In this document: positions 11,765 through 21,599 of the stretch, piece by piece | Layout: each line of letters opens with the position of its first letter | Numbering within the stretch: the first letter of the stretch is position 1 | NCBI GenBank assembly: GCA_009602725.1 | Contig: WELB01000021.1 | Location: 987,204 to 1,051,203 of the forward strand | DNA from: Spirogloea muscicola | Lineage: Eukaryota > Streptophyta > Zygnematophyceae > Spirogloeales > Spirogloeaceae | Reading direction: 5' to 3' | Length of the DNA stretch: 64,000 nucleotides | The notes under the pieces: generated by a model | Seen by the model: the letters and a program-made list of their open reading frames with translations, nothing else | What the model was told of the DNA's origin: nothing | Database searches by the model: none | Made by a program: the position numbers and the translations under genes

Positions 11765-12393
11765 TCAGCCCAGGGTCCATGCTCTTCCCCTCGTCCTTGA
11801 CCATGACATCCATGGCCCTGTCAATTCTACAACACCCTCTGGCCCTCCAAGTTGCTGCAATGTTGCAGCTCCTACCTGCAGGTAGGAATCAAAGTATTCC
11901 TCAAACTTAGCAGCACGCGGCTGACACCTTGCCCTATACAGCACGAAAGAGGCCACATGGCATTTCATGTCAATTTGACCTGCACCTTATGGAATCTTGT
12001 TTGTGAACTTCTTCTGCAAGGTGGCTACATCGCTCAGGCGGCTGTGGTCTGTCTGCTGGGCAGTGGCCGCTGCTTCCCAGAGCCTGTGGCCTGCTTTATT
12101 GTTTGCGCAGACCACCTGCTGCTCCTTCTTGCAGAGGAGCATGTTTTGCAACCTTCCTGCTGCCTCCAGGTCCTGTGTACATCAAACTTGTCTGAGAACA
12201 TTGCTTGGCAGCGCCCAGGGTAGAGGAAATTGTTGCAGAGGCCCTCCAGATTGTAGCAGACGCCAACTAGATTGGACCTGACCTGCTGCGGATACTGGAA
12301 GTCGCATTTGTGGGACTCAGCATAGAGGGACACATTCCCGTCACGGTGGAGCAAGGATTGGGGATGTTGTGAGCTGGTGTTTGAGCAAAACAA
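11765..12393 (-). CDS. Hypothetical coiled-coil protein exons, possible P-loop family relative
   Basis: On the minus strand a heptad-like stretch (QDLEAAGRLQNMLLCKK, then WEAAATAQQTDHSRL and LQKKFTNKI) is open from about 12190 to 12005. It is preceded by GLCNNFLYPGRCQAMFSD, which loosely resembles SLYNNLWHAVQF in the N-terminal region of the P-loop gene at 2022-3739. No P-loop was found nearby. It may be the N-terminal part of a broken fourth copy or an unrelated gene. Confidence 0.3.
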
Positions 12394-13004
12394 GCATCAG
12401 GCTGGTTAGCAAGAAGCAAGCGCGGCCAGATTATTTGGTGGCTGGTTAGCAGGCAAGACAAGGCTGCCGACTGAGCGCCGTTCGAGACCTGCCAGGCCCC
12501 TAAGCTCGAGGGCTCCTGGAGGTGAGGGCACTAGGGTGGTATGCTTGGCTCGAGCGAAACAAGAGAAGCCACACCGGGCATGCCACGCTCCGACACGCAG
12601 AGACGGAGTAGGAGCAGCGGCAGGCGCAGGTGCAGGAGAGATGGTGAGGGCGTGGCAGTGATGGTCGTCACCACGTGCTTGCAAGGCGCAGGCGTGGGGA
12701 GCGGGAAGCTGTGGTCGCGAGGTCGTGCGCCTGAAGCTGCCCCTCTCCGCCGAGCTTCACCGCGTCCGTCCCATCGAGAAAAGGGAACGACGCTCCAGGA
12801 GGGGGCGGTGGCTGGGAGAGGCCATCCCAGGAAAAGGAATGAACAAAGTTCGAAGGGGCCAGAGAAAGCTCTAAAGCACACGGTGACTCAAGTAACCACG
12901 AAGCACTCGGTAATCCCTGCTGAGCAGCAAACACTGTATCCTACTCCCTACATCGGCGTCGACCGCAGGGCACGCGGTCGGCCTGGCGGCCCGTGCAAAT
13001 GAAG
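12394..13004. other. GC-rich repeat debris
   Basis: Around 12411-12450 lies a diverged E2-type retroelement tail on the minus strand (AAGCGCGGCCAGATT...GGTGGCTGG). The rest is GC-rich with low-complexity open frames on both strands and no recognisable domain. Confidence 0.4.
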
Positions 13005-13175
13005 TGCTCGCCCTGATAGAAGAGGGGCTAGCAAAGACAGCCCACAAAAAAGCATGGACAATGTCCAAATCCAAAGAAAGAGGTGCCGAATAAGGACTGA
13101 ACTACAAAACACGAGATGATGCAGAGGGAAGCTCAGTACCCGCGAGTGAGCAACATCAAGTCAGAGTAGCTCGCT
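13005..13175 (-). mobile_element. Group A retroelement tail
   Basis: The A-type 3' end on the minus strand: GAAGTGCTCGCCC at the left edge, a degenerate hairpin at about 13024-13043, then the conserved untranslated region and the last coding residues near 13140-13175. It ends head-to-head against the plus-strand fragment that follows. Confidence 0.65.
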
Positions 13176-13480
13176 GCGGAGGCGAGGAGCGCAAGTCCGC
13201 GGACCACCCTGCTGGTGATGAATCCGCGGCCTGGCGATTGACATACGCGGGACTTTCGGCAGTCGCTGGCTGAATCTCCTCCGCGGCTCTGGCCAGAGGA
13301 CCCACTTCCAGGAGCCTAGCTTCTCTGACCTGAGGCTGCTTAGCACGGGTTACTGAGTCATACGTAGCTGCTTTGTTTTTTTGTTGTGCTTGCTTTCTTA
13401 GCGCTTCCCCTGGCCCCCTTCTCGTACTTTGTTCCTTCTTTTTTGGGCTGGCTTTTCCAGCCCCGGGGCGAGCACTTCCC
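13176..13480 (+). pseudogene. Group A RLE end with internal deletion
   Basis: The plus strand reads SADHPAGDESAAW, then after a frameshift DIRGTFGSRWLNLLR, and then jumps directly to SFSDLRLLSTGY and a stop at about 13340. The roughly 60 residues that normally separate these blocks (R/H-rich helix, MRLAVS, AAASG) are missing. The 3' untranslated region contains an excellent hairpin, GGGCTGG-CTTTT-CCAGCCC, near 13445-13463, then GAGCACTTC, the usual element end. Confidence 0.6.
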
Positions 13481-13499
13481 CCTTTTCCAGCCCCTATCC

Positions 13500-13673
13500 T
13501 CAATGGCCGAGCCCTTTCTCCTCCAGCGGCTTGCCCGTCAGCCCATTGACCGGCGGCCGGGTGAGCCAGGGGCGCTCTCGGCTCGCTAGCGCAGGTATTC
13601 CGCATGCGGCTGGCGGTCTCATTCCAGCGATTCCTGGCTCACGCAGTCCACACGCGGGCAGGCCATGCGAAAG
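13500..13673 (+). pseudogene. Group A RLE fragment
   Basis: The sequence encodes LLQRLARQPIDRRPGEPGAL and, in another frame, MRLAVSFQRFLAHAVHTRAG. This is the part of the RLE C-terminus absent from the preceding fragment. It breaks off at 13673, where a minus-strand A tail begins. Confidence 0.55.
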
Positions 13674-14105
13674 AAAGTGCTCGTCGCCAATAGAGAAGAG
13701 GGGCTGGCAAAGCCAGCTTGAAAAGAATTGACAGTGTCCAAAGCCAAAGAAAGGCAAGCGCGGCCAGATTAACTGGTGGCTGGGAGAGGCCAGCCCAAAG
13801 GAATGGACAAGGTCTGAAGGAGCCGTAGTGCTAAGGACTACGGACAAAGAAAGAGGTGCCGAAAAAGGACTACACCTCAAAACACTACAAAAAACACAAG
13901 ACGATGCAAAGGGAGCTCAGTTCCCGCGGGTGAGCAACATCAGGTCGGAGTAGCTCGCTGCAGGGAAATGAGGCACTCCGCCGAGACCCAGAGGCGGCAG
14001 CTATAGCACGGCCTGTGCGCGCGTGGACGGCGTAGGCAAGGGAGCGTTGAAACGATACTGCCAGGCGCATACGAAAGACTTGGGCGAGCAACCCGGGGGC
14101 GTAGA
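13674..14105 (-). pseudogene. Group A RLE end, interrupted by an E2 tail
   Basis: The minus strand carries the hairpin (13701-13717) and the A untranslated region, then from about 13930 to 14100 the coding end with FRMRLAVSFQRSLAYAVH. The untranslated region is split by the 91-bp insertion at 13754-13844. The 5' side is truncated at about 14105, where another A tail starts. Confidence 0.65.
13754..13844 (-). mobile_element. E2-type solitary 3' tail with 9-bp target duplication
   Basis: Within a group A 3' untranslated region, 91 bases of another element's tail (minus strand, hairpin GGCTG/CAGCC at 13778-13795) are flanked by CAAAGAAAG at 13745-13753 and 13845-13853. Other A tails in the window have this 9-mer once, uninterrupted. 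This is a target-primed insertion of just the tail. Confidence 0.75.
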
Positions 14106-14820
14106 AGCAAGAAAGTGCTCGCCAATAGAGAAGAGGGGCTGGCAAAGCCTGCCCAAAAAGAATGGACAATGTCCAAAGCCAAAGAAAGAGGAGCCGGAAA
14201 AAGGACTACACTACAAAACACCGCAATACACATAGACGATGCAGAGGGAAGCTCAGTACCCACAAGTGAGCAACATCAGGTCTGAGTAGCTCGCTGCAGG
14301 GAAAGAGGCACTCCGCCGAGACCCAGAGGCGGCGGCCATAGCACGGCTTGCTCGCGTGTGGACAGCGTGGGCAAGGGAGCGATACCGCCAGGCGCATGCG
14401 GAAGACTTGGGCGAGCGAACCGGCGGCGTTGAAGCCTGGCAGCGCCCCTGGCAGACCCGGCCGCCGGTCAATGGCCTGACAGACAAGCCGCTGGAGGAGA
14501 TCCAGCCAACGGCTGCCGAAAGCCCCGTGTACATCTACCGCCAGGGCCGCGAATTCATCACCAACCGGTTGATCGGCATATTTTCGCTCCTTGCCCAGGG
14601 CCGCCTGGCCGACCGCATGCCCTGCGAACGACGCCGATCTGGTGGGATTGGCGGAGTCGATGCAGTCAGTTGTCACCACATCGGCGATAATGCGGGGACC
14701 GCCGCCGGGCGGGAGATGGCGACCAGGTTGGCTCGTCGAGTATGGTGCTGGCCGTCCGAGCCCAGCGGGATGGGCATTATTGAGTTTCCACAGCCACCTT
14801 AAAGCCCGCCTCCATGAACA
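14106..14820 (-). pseudogene. Group A RLE domain fragment
   Basis: Tail hairpin at 14136-14154, then an open frame (14679-14206) with GKERKYADQPVGDEFAALAV and DVHGAFGSRWLDLLQRL, the RLE lysine/tyrosine block and the block after it. Further right the match continues through the ADVVTTD block in other frames to about 14820. There it meets a plus-strand copy of the C-terminus head-to-head. The coding end reads in two frames, so it is broken. Confidence 0.65.
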
Positions 14821-15180
14821 CCCATGCTATGGCTGCCGCGTCTGGGTCTCGGCGGAGTGCCTCATTCCCAGCTTCGAGTTACTCAGACTTGCTGTTACGC
14901 GTGGGTACGTAGCTTCCTTCCTATCTAGTATCAGGCATCGACTAGCGACCTTTATGTTCTGACCCGTGGTTATTGAGCGGGTCAATCTGCTGGAGGTCAC
15001 GTAGGTTTCAGATATGCTTGGCTATGTACTTGGCCATTTAGCCTTCGTTTGTTTCAAAGACGCGAAATTTTTTTAGCATCGTCTCGTGTCTAGTTGTGTA
15101 GTTTTCTTTCTCGGCACCATTTTAGGTTTGGATCTTTTTGGCTGGCTTTGTCAGCCCCTCTTCTCTATGGGCGAGCACTT
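14821..15180 (+). pseudogene. Group A RLE C-terminus, plus strand
   Basis: From TATGGCTGCCGCGTCTGGGT (MAAASGSRRSASF) to a stop equivalent to LLLRVGT, then a 3' untranslated region and hairpin GGCTGGCTTTGTCAGCCC near 15139-15157, ending ATGGGCGAGCACTTCTC. It is joined head-to-head with the preceding minus-strand piece at about 14820; the same junction exists at about 50211 in the partner arm. Confidence 0.65.
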
Positions 15181-15637
15181 CTCTCAAGCTTCGAGCTTCT
15201 GATAATGAAAAAATTCCCTTGTCCATTCCTTCGGGCTGGCCTCTCACAGCCACCAGTCAATCTGGCCGCGCTTTCTTCTCCTCAGAAAGAGAAGAAGAAG
15301 TGGCTCTCCCAATGGGGGCAAGGGCTGTGAGAAGCCAGCCCGAAAAGAATTGACAAGGTTTGAAGGGGCCAAATTACGAGCTAAGCAGCGACTAAGGGGC
15401 CTGAAGAGGCTATGGCAGAACGGGGGGGGATGGACCACTCAGTAGTTACGAGTGAGGAGCCTCAAATTCGACAGACTAGCTGCCAGAAAACTATCCACCT
15501 GACGAAAGCCGGAGGCCGCAGCAAGAGCACGGCCAGCACGCATATGCAAGGCGTGGGCCATGGACCGCTGAAGGGAGACGGACAATCGCATACGATATAC
15601 CTGAGCCCACGAGCCAGCGGCGTTGAAGTCAGAAAAG
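15181..15637. mobile_element. Facing E2 (+) and B (-) tails
   Basis: E2 tail on plus: GGGCTGGCCTCTCACAGCC at 15233-15251, ending near CGCGCTTTCTTCTCC. It abuts a B tail on minus: hairpin 15322-15341, untranslated region to about 15440, then decayed B coding end to about 15637. The same tail-to-tail arrangement is present inverted at 49672-49790, so it predates the arm duplication. Confidence 0.7.
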
Positions 15638-15723
15638 GTAGTGCCAGGAGCCAGCGACCGGAGGCCGTGTGTCAGCAGCTAATGACCCTGGGGGGCGGCA
15701 CCGTGGGCGCGGCCTGGGGCGCC

Positions 15724-15787
15724 CTCCACTTTTTTTTGGGCTGGCTTTGCCAGCCCCACTTCTCTATGGGCGCGCACTTCTTCTTGC
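15724..15787 (+). mobile_element. 64-bp solitary group A tail
   Basis: It consists only of an eight-T run, the perfect hairpin GGGCTGGCTTTGCCAGCCC and the element end ATGGGCGCGCACTTC. The partner arm (48961-49000 on the opposite strand) is uninterrupted here, reading from GGGCGCC directly into CCTGGC. It is a filled/empty site pair in one window. Confidence 0.8.
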
Positions 15788-16019
15788 CCTGGCAAAGCTG
15801 GGCCCAACAGCGAGCCGTCGCGGCGCACCGTGAGCCAATCTGCCGCGAGCACGTTTCCCCGGCCAAAAAACGCCGGGAAAGCCCCGTTTCTCGGCGGTGC
15901 TGGCTGGGTCGGCGGCCGCCCGGTGGCGCCCGGCCCGCGTGGCGGCGACGCCGTTGCGCGCGCGAAGGAGTCGCTAAACTGGCTGCTCTGGCTCTCGCCC
16001 ACTCAGCTCATCTGACTTC

Positions 16020-16244
16020 CTCCTGCTGACATGGGGTACTAAGAGCGCCATGTCTGCCTAGCCTGGCTGTGGCTTCGCCACTATAGTCATGGACGTCCTC
16101 TGTATAAACCTGGCTGGCTTATGAAGCCGCTCTATTGTTGACAGCAGCCGTTTCCTTTCCATTTGGGATACCAATCTCCATTGGGATAGCCACTTTCTGG
16201 CACGCCGCTTAGTCTGCGCTAACTCCCGATCCTTGGCCGGCGGC
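16020..16244 (+). mobile_element. Group C and B-like tail remnants
   Basis: CTCATCTGACTTCCTCCTGC then TACTAAGAGCGCC matches the end of group C coding sequence and its untranslated region (compare 51800-51850). A degenerate hairpin GGCTGGCTTATGAAGCC lies near 16105-16121. Around 16165-16200 there is a trace of the B/E end (TTGGGATAGCCACTTTCT). Confidence 0.6.
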
Positions 16245-16760
16245 CGCGAGCGCGGGATTGCGGAGGCGCGCGCCCTGCGCTGCTGTGATCGATTGTCACC
16301 CCGTTTGCCAGGAATATATTCGTGTCCAAATAGTTAGGGGTTGCAGCAACAATTGAAGCAAGGTGTGTGTAGTCGTACTTCAATGGTTGAGCAGCCTGCT
16401 TGGCGTCAGACAACACTGCTTATCTTCATCTTGCTTTCCTGCCCGAGAAGTAGCAACTGCAGCTAGTTTAGCTTTGTTGATGGCATCAGCTTGACAGCTG
16501 GCTAACTCTTTTACAGCTGGTCCAGGTGCTTCTGCAGTCTGTCGAATTGAGATTCTTCCTTTCTCGAGAAGTGAGTAGAAGAAGATTCTGGAGCTGAGCA
16601 GGAAAATTATTGGGATTTTCATCCAGCATTGCAATTCGACATGACCCGACCTTCCGCAATAAGAACAAGTCGCTCCAAACGTCTGATGCAAGGCAATGCA
16701 ATGTCACTTCATGGGACCTGTCTTACCACAAGTGCGGCAAGTCACAACAGCTAGTGGTCG
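16219..16760 (-). pseudogene. Zinc-knuckle (Gag-like) remnant
   Basis: The minus strand reads CRTCGKTGPMK-stop-HC and, shortly after in the same frame, CSYCGRSGHVELQC. The second is a perfect CX2CX4HX4C knuckle; the first has proline in place of histidine and a TGA in place of a codon. Downstream frames give ADAINKAKLAAVATSRAGKQ and KYDYTHLASIV, also found in the partner arm. Two knuckles suggest a retrovirus-like Gag or a nucleic-acid binding host protein. It is clearly broken. Confidence 0.5.
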
Positions 16761-18709
16761 GTAATGGTTAGCTCTATGGTCCATCTTCTGAGCATTACCA
16801 GGTTCAGCCCCATGCTGCCTCCATCTCTAAGTCGCCACCACCAGTGCATGAATGCAAATCCTGCCCCGCCACTGCTAGTGCCCCATGATTTCTGGCCACT
16901 ATGGATCTCAAAGCCGGTCAACATGCCTGCGGCAGATCTCAATGAAGAAGAGGCTGCATGACTGACGTGATTTGAAAACTGGCACAGCAGGATCACTCCA
17001 AGCGCACAATGGGATGCATGAGCTGCATAGGCAGGCCCTCGATGAGGTGCCGATGCATGTGAAGGTCCTTGACATGGGCATTGCTGCAGCAGTAGGAGCT
17101 GCATCAGTGACTGCAGCAGCCCGAAGAGATGGTGAGTAGGTCTTGACCACTCTCTTGGCAGACTAAAGCTCTCTATTGAGTAATGTGAGGCTTGGATGGA
17201 GGATGCAGGCGTTGGCTGACTACCTTTGATACAAACGTTATGGTCCTTGAAGCTACTCAAAGACCCTGCATGCTTGACCATATCGCACTGAGATAGATGG
17301 ATGGATTTTCAAATGCGACTTAGATCTACTTTGTCCTCCTTGCGAATATTAGAGGCCTTCTTGCTGGCACAAACTGATGAGCTCCAAACAGCTGCAAAAT
17401 GAAACAGTCTTCATTACTTCCAGAGATGCACCTTGGCGATGGATGCAATCTAAATGGTCCAAGCTTCACCTAATTGGCCAGCCTATACACTTGGCATACA
17501 GTATGGGTGGTTGTGAGCTGTGATTGGTATCATGTATTCCACAGAAACGGCGTGATTGATATGCAATGCACAAGTGCTGACAGGATGTCAGGATTCCTCA
17601 ATCAGGGGGAGGTTCCCAAGATGCCTGCCGCAGACTGTCTGACCAGTGCAGAGGCTTATTAAAATTTAGGTCAGTGCTCTGTACTTGATGCTGAAGCACG
17701 AAGATCAGATGCAAGTGACACCTCAGTAAGACCAGCTCAGCAGCATCCAAATGCCTCAAGGCGCGGCGAGTTGGAAACCATGCCTGCAGCCAGGTGGATA
17801 TGATGGAGCAGGTCATGCCACATGTCCTATCAATGGCCCAATGCCCGTTCTCAGCAAGCAAGTACCCATGCAGAGCGTGACATCTCAAACAAGAGCAGGC
17901 TGCACTGCTTGAGAAAGCTCGACCACAAGGAGCAAGCCTAGGACGCCTAGCATCTAGCTTTTGTTTGGCAGAAGTAACTCAAATGGGCTTGTACCAGGAC
18001 TAGGTGGAATAGACGATTTATCTATAACGGAGCGCACTGGACTAGAAACAGAGAGTCATTCACAATCTATTATCGGTTCTCCCAAAAGATCGTGATAGCT
18101 TCTGAAGTCAAGGAAGCCAGTGCAAAGCAGGGGCGCCAGCATGCTCGGGACGGGTCAAAAGGCTGGGTCAACGAGGCTACTTTTACATTGTCACCTGGAG
18201 GACGTTGTTACACTCGTTGCTTGCAGCAGTGATGCTATCCAAGAAGGAGGACAGGACCACGAGTGTCGGAGGTTCTAGATGCAGTGCCGTACTTGCCAAT
18301 GTGGGCCTCCAGCACTCCAGAAGCATCAAGAGGTTACTTCGAAGATGTGTGGCTGTCGCTCGGGCAGTTCTGCAGAGATGCCATGATTTCAGAAGTGTGC
18401 TGCTTATGTAGAAGACCTGCCAGACGATTCACAGACATACACTGCACAGATGTTACATTTGCACCGCCACACCCCGGATGCTGGTCGCCTCTCTTGGACC
18501 GCTACATTGTCTGTCCTCTGGTATGCGGAAGAGGGGGCCCACAGGTTGACTGAGCTCGACAAGCATTCATACACCACCAAACTTTCAATTTGGCAGCTAG
18601 AGGATGGAGCGACGTGTGCGACGACCAATGGAGTTATGAGCTCAGTTAGTGCTATGGAGGCCATACCGGGAGAAGGAGAGTGAAGCCGAGAACCGACCAG
18701 ACCATGTCA

Positions 18710-18727
18710 CTGGCGCGCGCGCGCCAG
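18710..18727. repeat. Perfect alternating CG palindrome
   Basis: CTGGCGCGCGCGCGCCAG is fully self-complementary and is conserved in the partner arm at 41914-41931. Alternating purine-pyrimidine CG tracts of this type can adopt Z-DNA or a cruciform. Confidence 0.8.
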
Positions 18728-19114
18728 CGGGGGAAGAAGAGAGAGGCGTGCGGTGGGGGCGAGGCCTCGATCGCGGCCAATGCACGGCTCGTGGTGCAAA
18801 GAGCCAGAGGGAAGCGGGCGAGGGGGCTGCGGCGGGCGAGCTGAGGTCGCCGCGGGCGCGGGGCGAGGGACGGGTCTGGGCCTGCCTCACTCCTCCCGTG
18901 GCTTTGAGGAGGGGAGGAGGGAGGGAGGAGGGGAGACCGGAAGGCGCGAGTGAGGGCGGGCGACTTTCCTAGCCTCCCCTGCCCGCTTCCCAGCAGCTTC
19001 TCAAGGACAGGGCAAGCTGGGGGGGGCGGCATCCGGGGGAAGCGACAGCGCCCCCGCGGGTGCGGCCCTTTTCTCACGTCTGGGATTGGCAGCTTCTCGG
19101 AAGAAAGGGGCTCT

Positions 19115-19290
19115 TCAGAGAGAAGTGGCTCTCTCAAATGGTGCAAGGGCTGTGAAAAGCCAGCCCGAAAAGAATTGACAAAGGCTCGAAAGGGCCAAAA
19201 TGACGGAGGGGCCGAAAGCGCTAATGTCAGAACGGGTGTAGGATGGACCACTCTGTAGCTACGAGTGACGAGCCCCAAATCCGACAGACA
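19115..19290 (-). mobile_element. Group B tail
   Basis: Hairpin GGGCTG...CAGCCC at 19147-19166, preceded on the left by AGAAGTGGCTCTCTC (element end). To the right it continues through the untranslated region into GTAGCTACGAGTGACGAGCC. The normal stop is lost (Tyr codon followed by AGA), as in the copy at about 41275. Confidence 0.65.
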
Positions 19291-19375
19291 GCAACGAAAG
19301 CTTCACGTAGCTATGCAACTACCACGAAGGTTGCTTGAGTCGGTTGCCGAGGATACCGTGGGAAGAGGAAGGGCT

Positions 19376-19570
19376 CGCTTGGAGAAGAGGGGCTGGCAAC
19401 GCCAGCCCATAAAGAAATTCCAAAGGCGTGCTCAGAGAATGTGAATGGGTCGCTGTGCCGGGGTGGCGCAATTGATCACTAAGAGCGCCGACTTCCTATG
19501 TACATGCAGCTGGTGAACTGATGACATGGTGCAGTTGCACAGCCCTTGCCCCAATTGGGAGAGCCACTTT
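19376..19570. mobile_element. Short A (-) and B (+) tails
   Basis: A minus-strand A hairpin with a perfect 8-bp stem (GGGCTGGC-AAC-GCCAGCCC) lies at 19390-19408. At about 19537-19568 a plus-strand B end reads CAGCCCTTGCCCCAATTGGG then AGAGCCACTTT. The group A 5' half starts right behind it. Confidence 0.6.
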
Positions 19571-21035
19571 CTATCTGTCAATGAGGCGAAGGCGGCGACG
19601 CATGAAACTTTGCCGCGACCGGCGGCGCCTTCTGCGGCGGCCATCGGGGGATGGGAAAGCGGCTTCCCCGGCCAAGTTCGCTTGGGCGCAGCGGTTCCTC
19701 GCCTTCTCCGCTTTCCATGCCGCCACCACGCCACCTCCGCCGCCGCCCCCTCCGCCTTTCCCCCTCCCCGCACCATCGCCCCCACCTGCCCCCCCCATCT
19801 CTCCCGCTGCCGTTTTCCCCGCCTATGGCATCCGCGCGCGTGCCGTGCCCAACTTGTCCGCGGGATTTTGCTACTCCCCGCGGTGTCTCCTCGCACCGGA
19901 ACACTGCAAGGGGTATCCCAACCCCGCTGGCTCGACGCCCGATGCGGCCGCCGCAGCCTGCACCCCCAACGCCACTGTCTTGGCAGCCGCACTTCAGGAA
20001 CAGATCCCGGAGGAGCATATCTCGCCTCCCGCCCCAGGGCCGCCGTCACCACCGCCGTCGCCGCCGCCGCCGCCATGTCCGCCGCCGCCGTCGCCGCCGC
20101 CGCCGCCACAGAGTCCACCTTCGCCGTGCCAGCCAGCCGATGCGGCCGTCGCGGCTTGCGGCCCCATCGCCACGGTCCTGGCAGCCTCACCTCAGGAGCA
20201 GACCATGGAGGAGCATGTATCGCCACCCGCCCGTGAGAAGCAACGGGCACCTGCTTTTATCGACTCAGCCCTCGAGACGTGAAGGGCCCCCCGAGGTGAA
20301 CCCGGTCTTTCCGCAGGGTGCCTTGTCCCCTGGGCATGATGCTGCCCCTGATATCCCCGTGAGTGTGCCTTCCGTGGCAGCAGGGCCGCCGTCCCCACCG
20401 CCGTCGCTGCCGCATCTGCCGCCGTCACCACCGTCGCCGCCGTTGCCACCACCGCCACCCCAGCGTCCACCTCTGCTGAGCCAGCCACCTGCCTCGTCCT
20501 CGCCGCCGCCTCCCGGGTCTGCGCTTCTGCCTTCCCAGCCACCCACCATCCCGCCTCTCGAGCCGCCCTGCCCCCCGCCGTTGCCGCCCTCGACGCCGCC
20601 CTCGCCACCGCCGCCTCCGCCTCCACCGCGCGCACCAACTCCACCGCCCTCGCCCCCACCTCGCTCGCCCGACCCGCTGCTGTGCCAGCACTGCCAGACG
20701 ACCTTTACCACGCGGTCAGGCCAGGCCAACCACGAGCGCGCCTGCGCGCTCAACAACAACCGTGCGGCACAGGCGCGGAGCGCAGCGGCTGCGGGCGGCC
20801 GCCGGGGCAGACCAGGCAGGCATGTCCCAACCGCGCCAACCCCTCCCACGCCTAAACACTGGCAGTGGCTGGCCGGCCTCGACCTCGCTGCCATCCACCG
20901 CCAGGCGGCCCTCCCGCTCCTCCGCCATGTGCCCCGCGGGGTGCGCCCGCATATTCGCCGCGCGCTCCGCCCGGCGATGCAGCGGATTGCCAGGGACCAC
21001 CAGGACGAGGCGGCTTGGAATTAGTTTCGCCTCTT
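19571..21035 (+). pseudogene. Group A retroelement, 5' half (zinc fingers, Pro-rich)
   Basis: A GC-rich reading region encoding the N-terminal part of the group A protein. A first finger CPTCPRDFATPRGVSSHR loses its last ligands because one A is missing compared with 48.4 kb. A long Pro/Ser/Ala linker follows, then a second finger CQHCQTTFTTRSGQANHERA and HWQWLAGLDLAAIHRQAALP. A 457-residue frame is open from 19651 to 21024, but part of it before 20280 is probably the wrong frame, since the neighbouring frame has equally proline-rich content. It ends in TAG where the other copy has Gln, and the sequence then switches to group C. Reverse transcriptase is absent. Confidence 0.7.
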
Positions 21036-21083
21036 CCCTGCTACCGTATGCGTTTGTCTATGTCGCTACAGCGTTCCCAACTC
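21036..21083 (+). mobile_element. Group C patch joined to group A
   Basis: CTGCTACCGTATGCGTTTGT and the following TACAGCGTTCCCAA match group C at about 51677-51716. The junction follows CCTCTTCC in the group A sequence. A chimera of two elements. Confidence 0.7.
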
Positions 21084-21599
21084 TGACTCTCTGCTCCTTC
21101 CTACACAATAGTTGAGTATATGCGTTGACTTCCTGGTCACGCTGAGACAACGGTATGCCAAACCTTGCAGCATACTCGGCATGTTTCTCGCCCTGTTCAA
21201 ACATTGCGGATATCCTCTCGCTGTTTTGACCGCCACTTGGTGTTGCATTGCTGTCAACACTGCAGTGAGTTTTTGTGAAGCCAGGGCATGCGTGCATTAC
21301 TCTCTACTGTCAAAGACCGTTCGCCAAGACCTGTGGTGGAGCCGGGCCACTCGCGGGGCGGCGCGGGAGGAGCCACTACAGAGAAAGGCCGGCGGTGCGC
21401 ACGATTTGAAAACATGGCCAATCTAATCCAGAACACTTTTCAGCCAAAGGTGCAAAAGAGAGAACGCGCGTGTTGCAAAATGCTCATGTCGCCGCCGCCT
21501 GCTCCTGCTGAGCAAGCATTAGCGAAGAGCCGGAGCAGCGCGCCGATAGGAGTTAAGGAGAGACGCACTCTTGCAATTTCAGCAGGCCCGCCCAAACCG
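21084..21599. other. No gene recognised
   Basis: Mixed sequence. A minus-strand phrase GEKHAEYAARFGI near 21190-21150 resembles GKHAEYADHREGDGF at about 27280-27240, which suggests a further diverged RLE remnant, but I would not annotate a gene. Confidence 0.3.

Larger units (their letters stand above)
14706..16010. repeat. Inverted repeat arm X (partner 48860-50310)
   Basis: The sequence is closely similar to the reverse complement of 48860-50310: the head-to-head A junction, the A tail, the facing E2 and B tails, and the block ending in the CCGGAGGCCGTGTGTCAGCA stretch occur in the same order. The left arm has an extra 64-bp tail insertion at 15724-15787. Confidence 0.8.
16245..19290. repeat. 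Inverted repeat arm Y (partner 41237-44397)
   Basis: About 3 kb matches the reverse complement of 41237-44397 along its length with moderate divergence. Shared landmarks are the zinc-knuckle remnant, the cysteine-rich stretch near 18280-18420, the alternating CG palindrome and a B tail at the far end. The left arm keeps an uninterrupted site at about 16255, where the right arm carries the 4.4-kb retroelement. Confidence 0.8.

Noticed and set aside
16751-17281. A 176-residue minus-strand frame (MVKHAGSLSSF...), also found in the right arm
   Set aside because: Similarity between arms alone is explained by duplication. The two frames diverge in the manner of non-coding sequence and show no domain, so I did not call a gene.
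20192-20894. Long minus-strand Gly/Arg/Ala-rich frames opposite the proline-rich stretch (and plus-strand ones at 47493-48464)
   Set aside because: They are shadows of a GC-rich trinucleotide-like coding region. The zinc-finger and RT-linked strand is the supported one, and these frames have no domain.
19651-21024. A proline-rich cell-wall (hydroxyproline-rich) protein gene
   Set aside because: The same sequence is the 5' part of the retroelement at 44.4-48.8 kb, and the frame contains its zinc finger and the HWQWLAGLDL segment.
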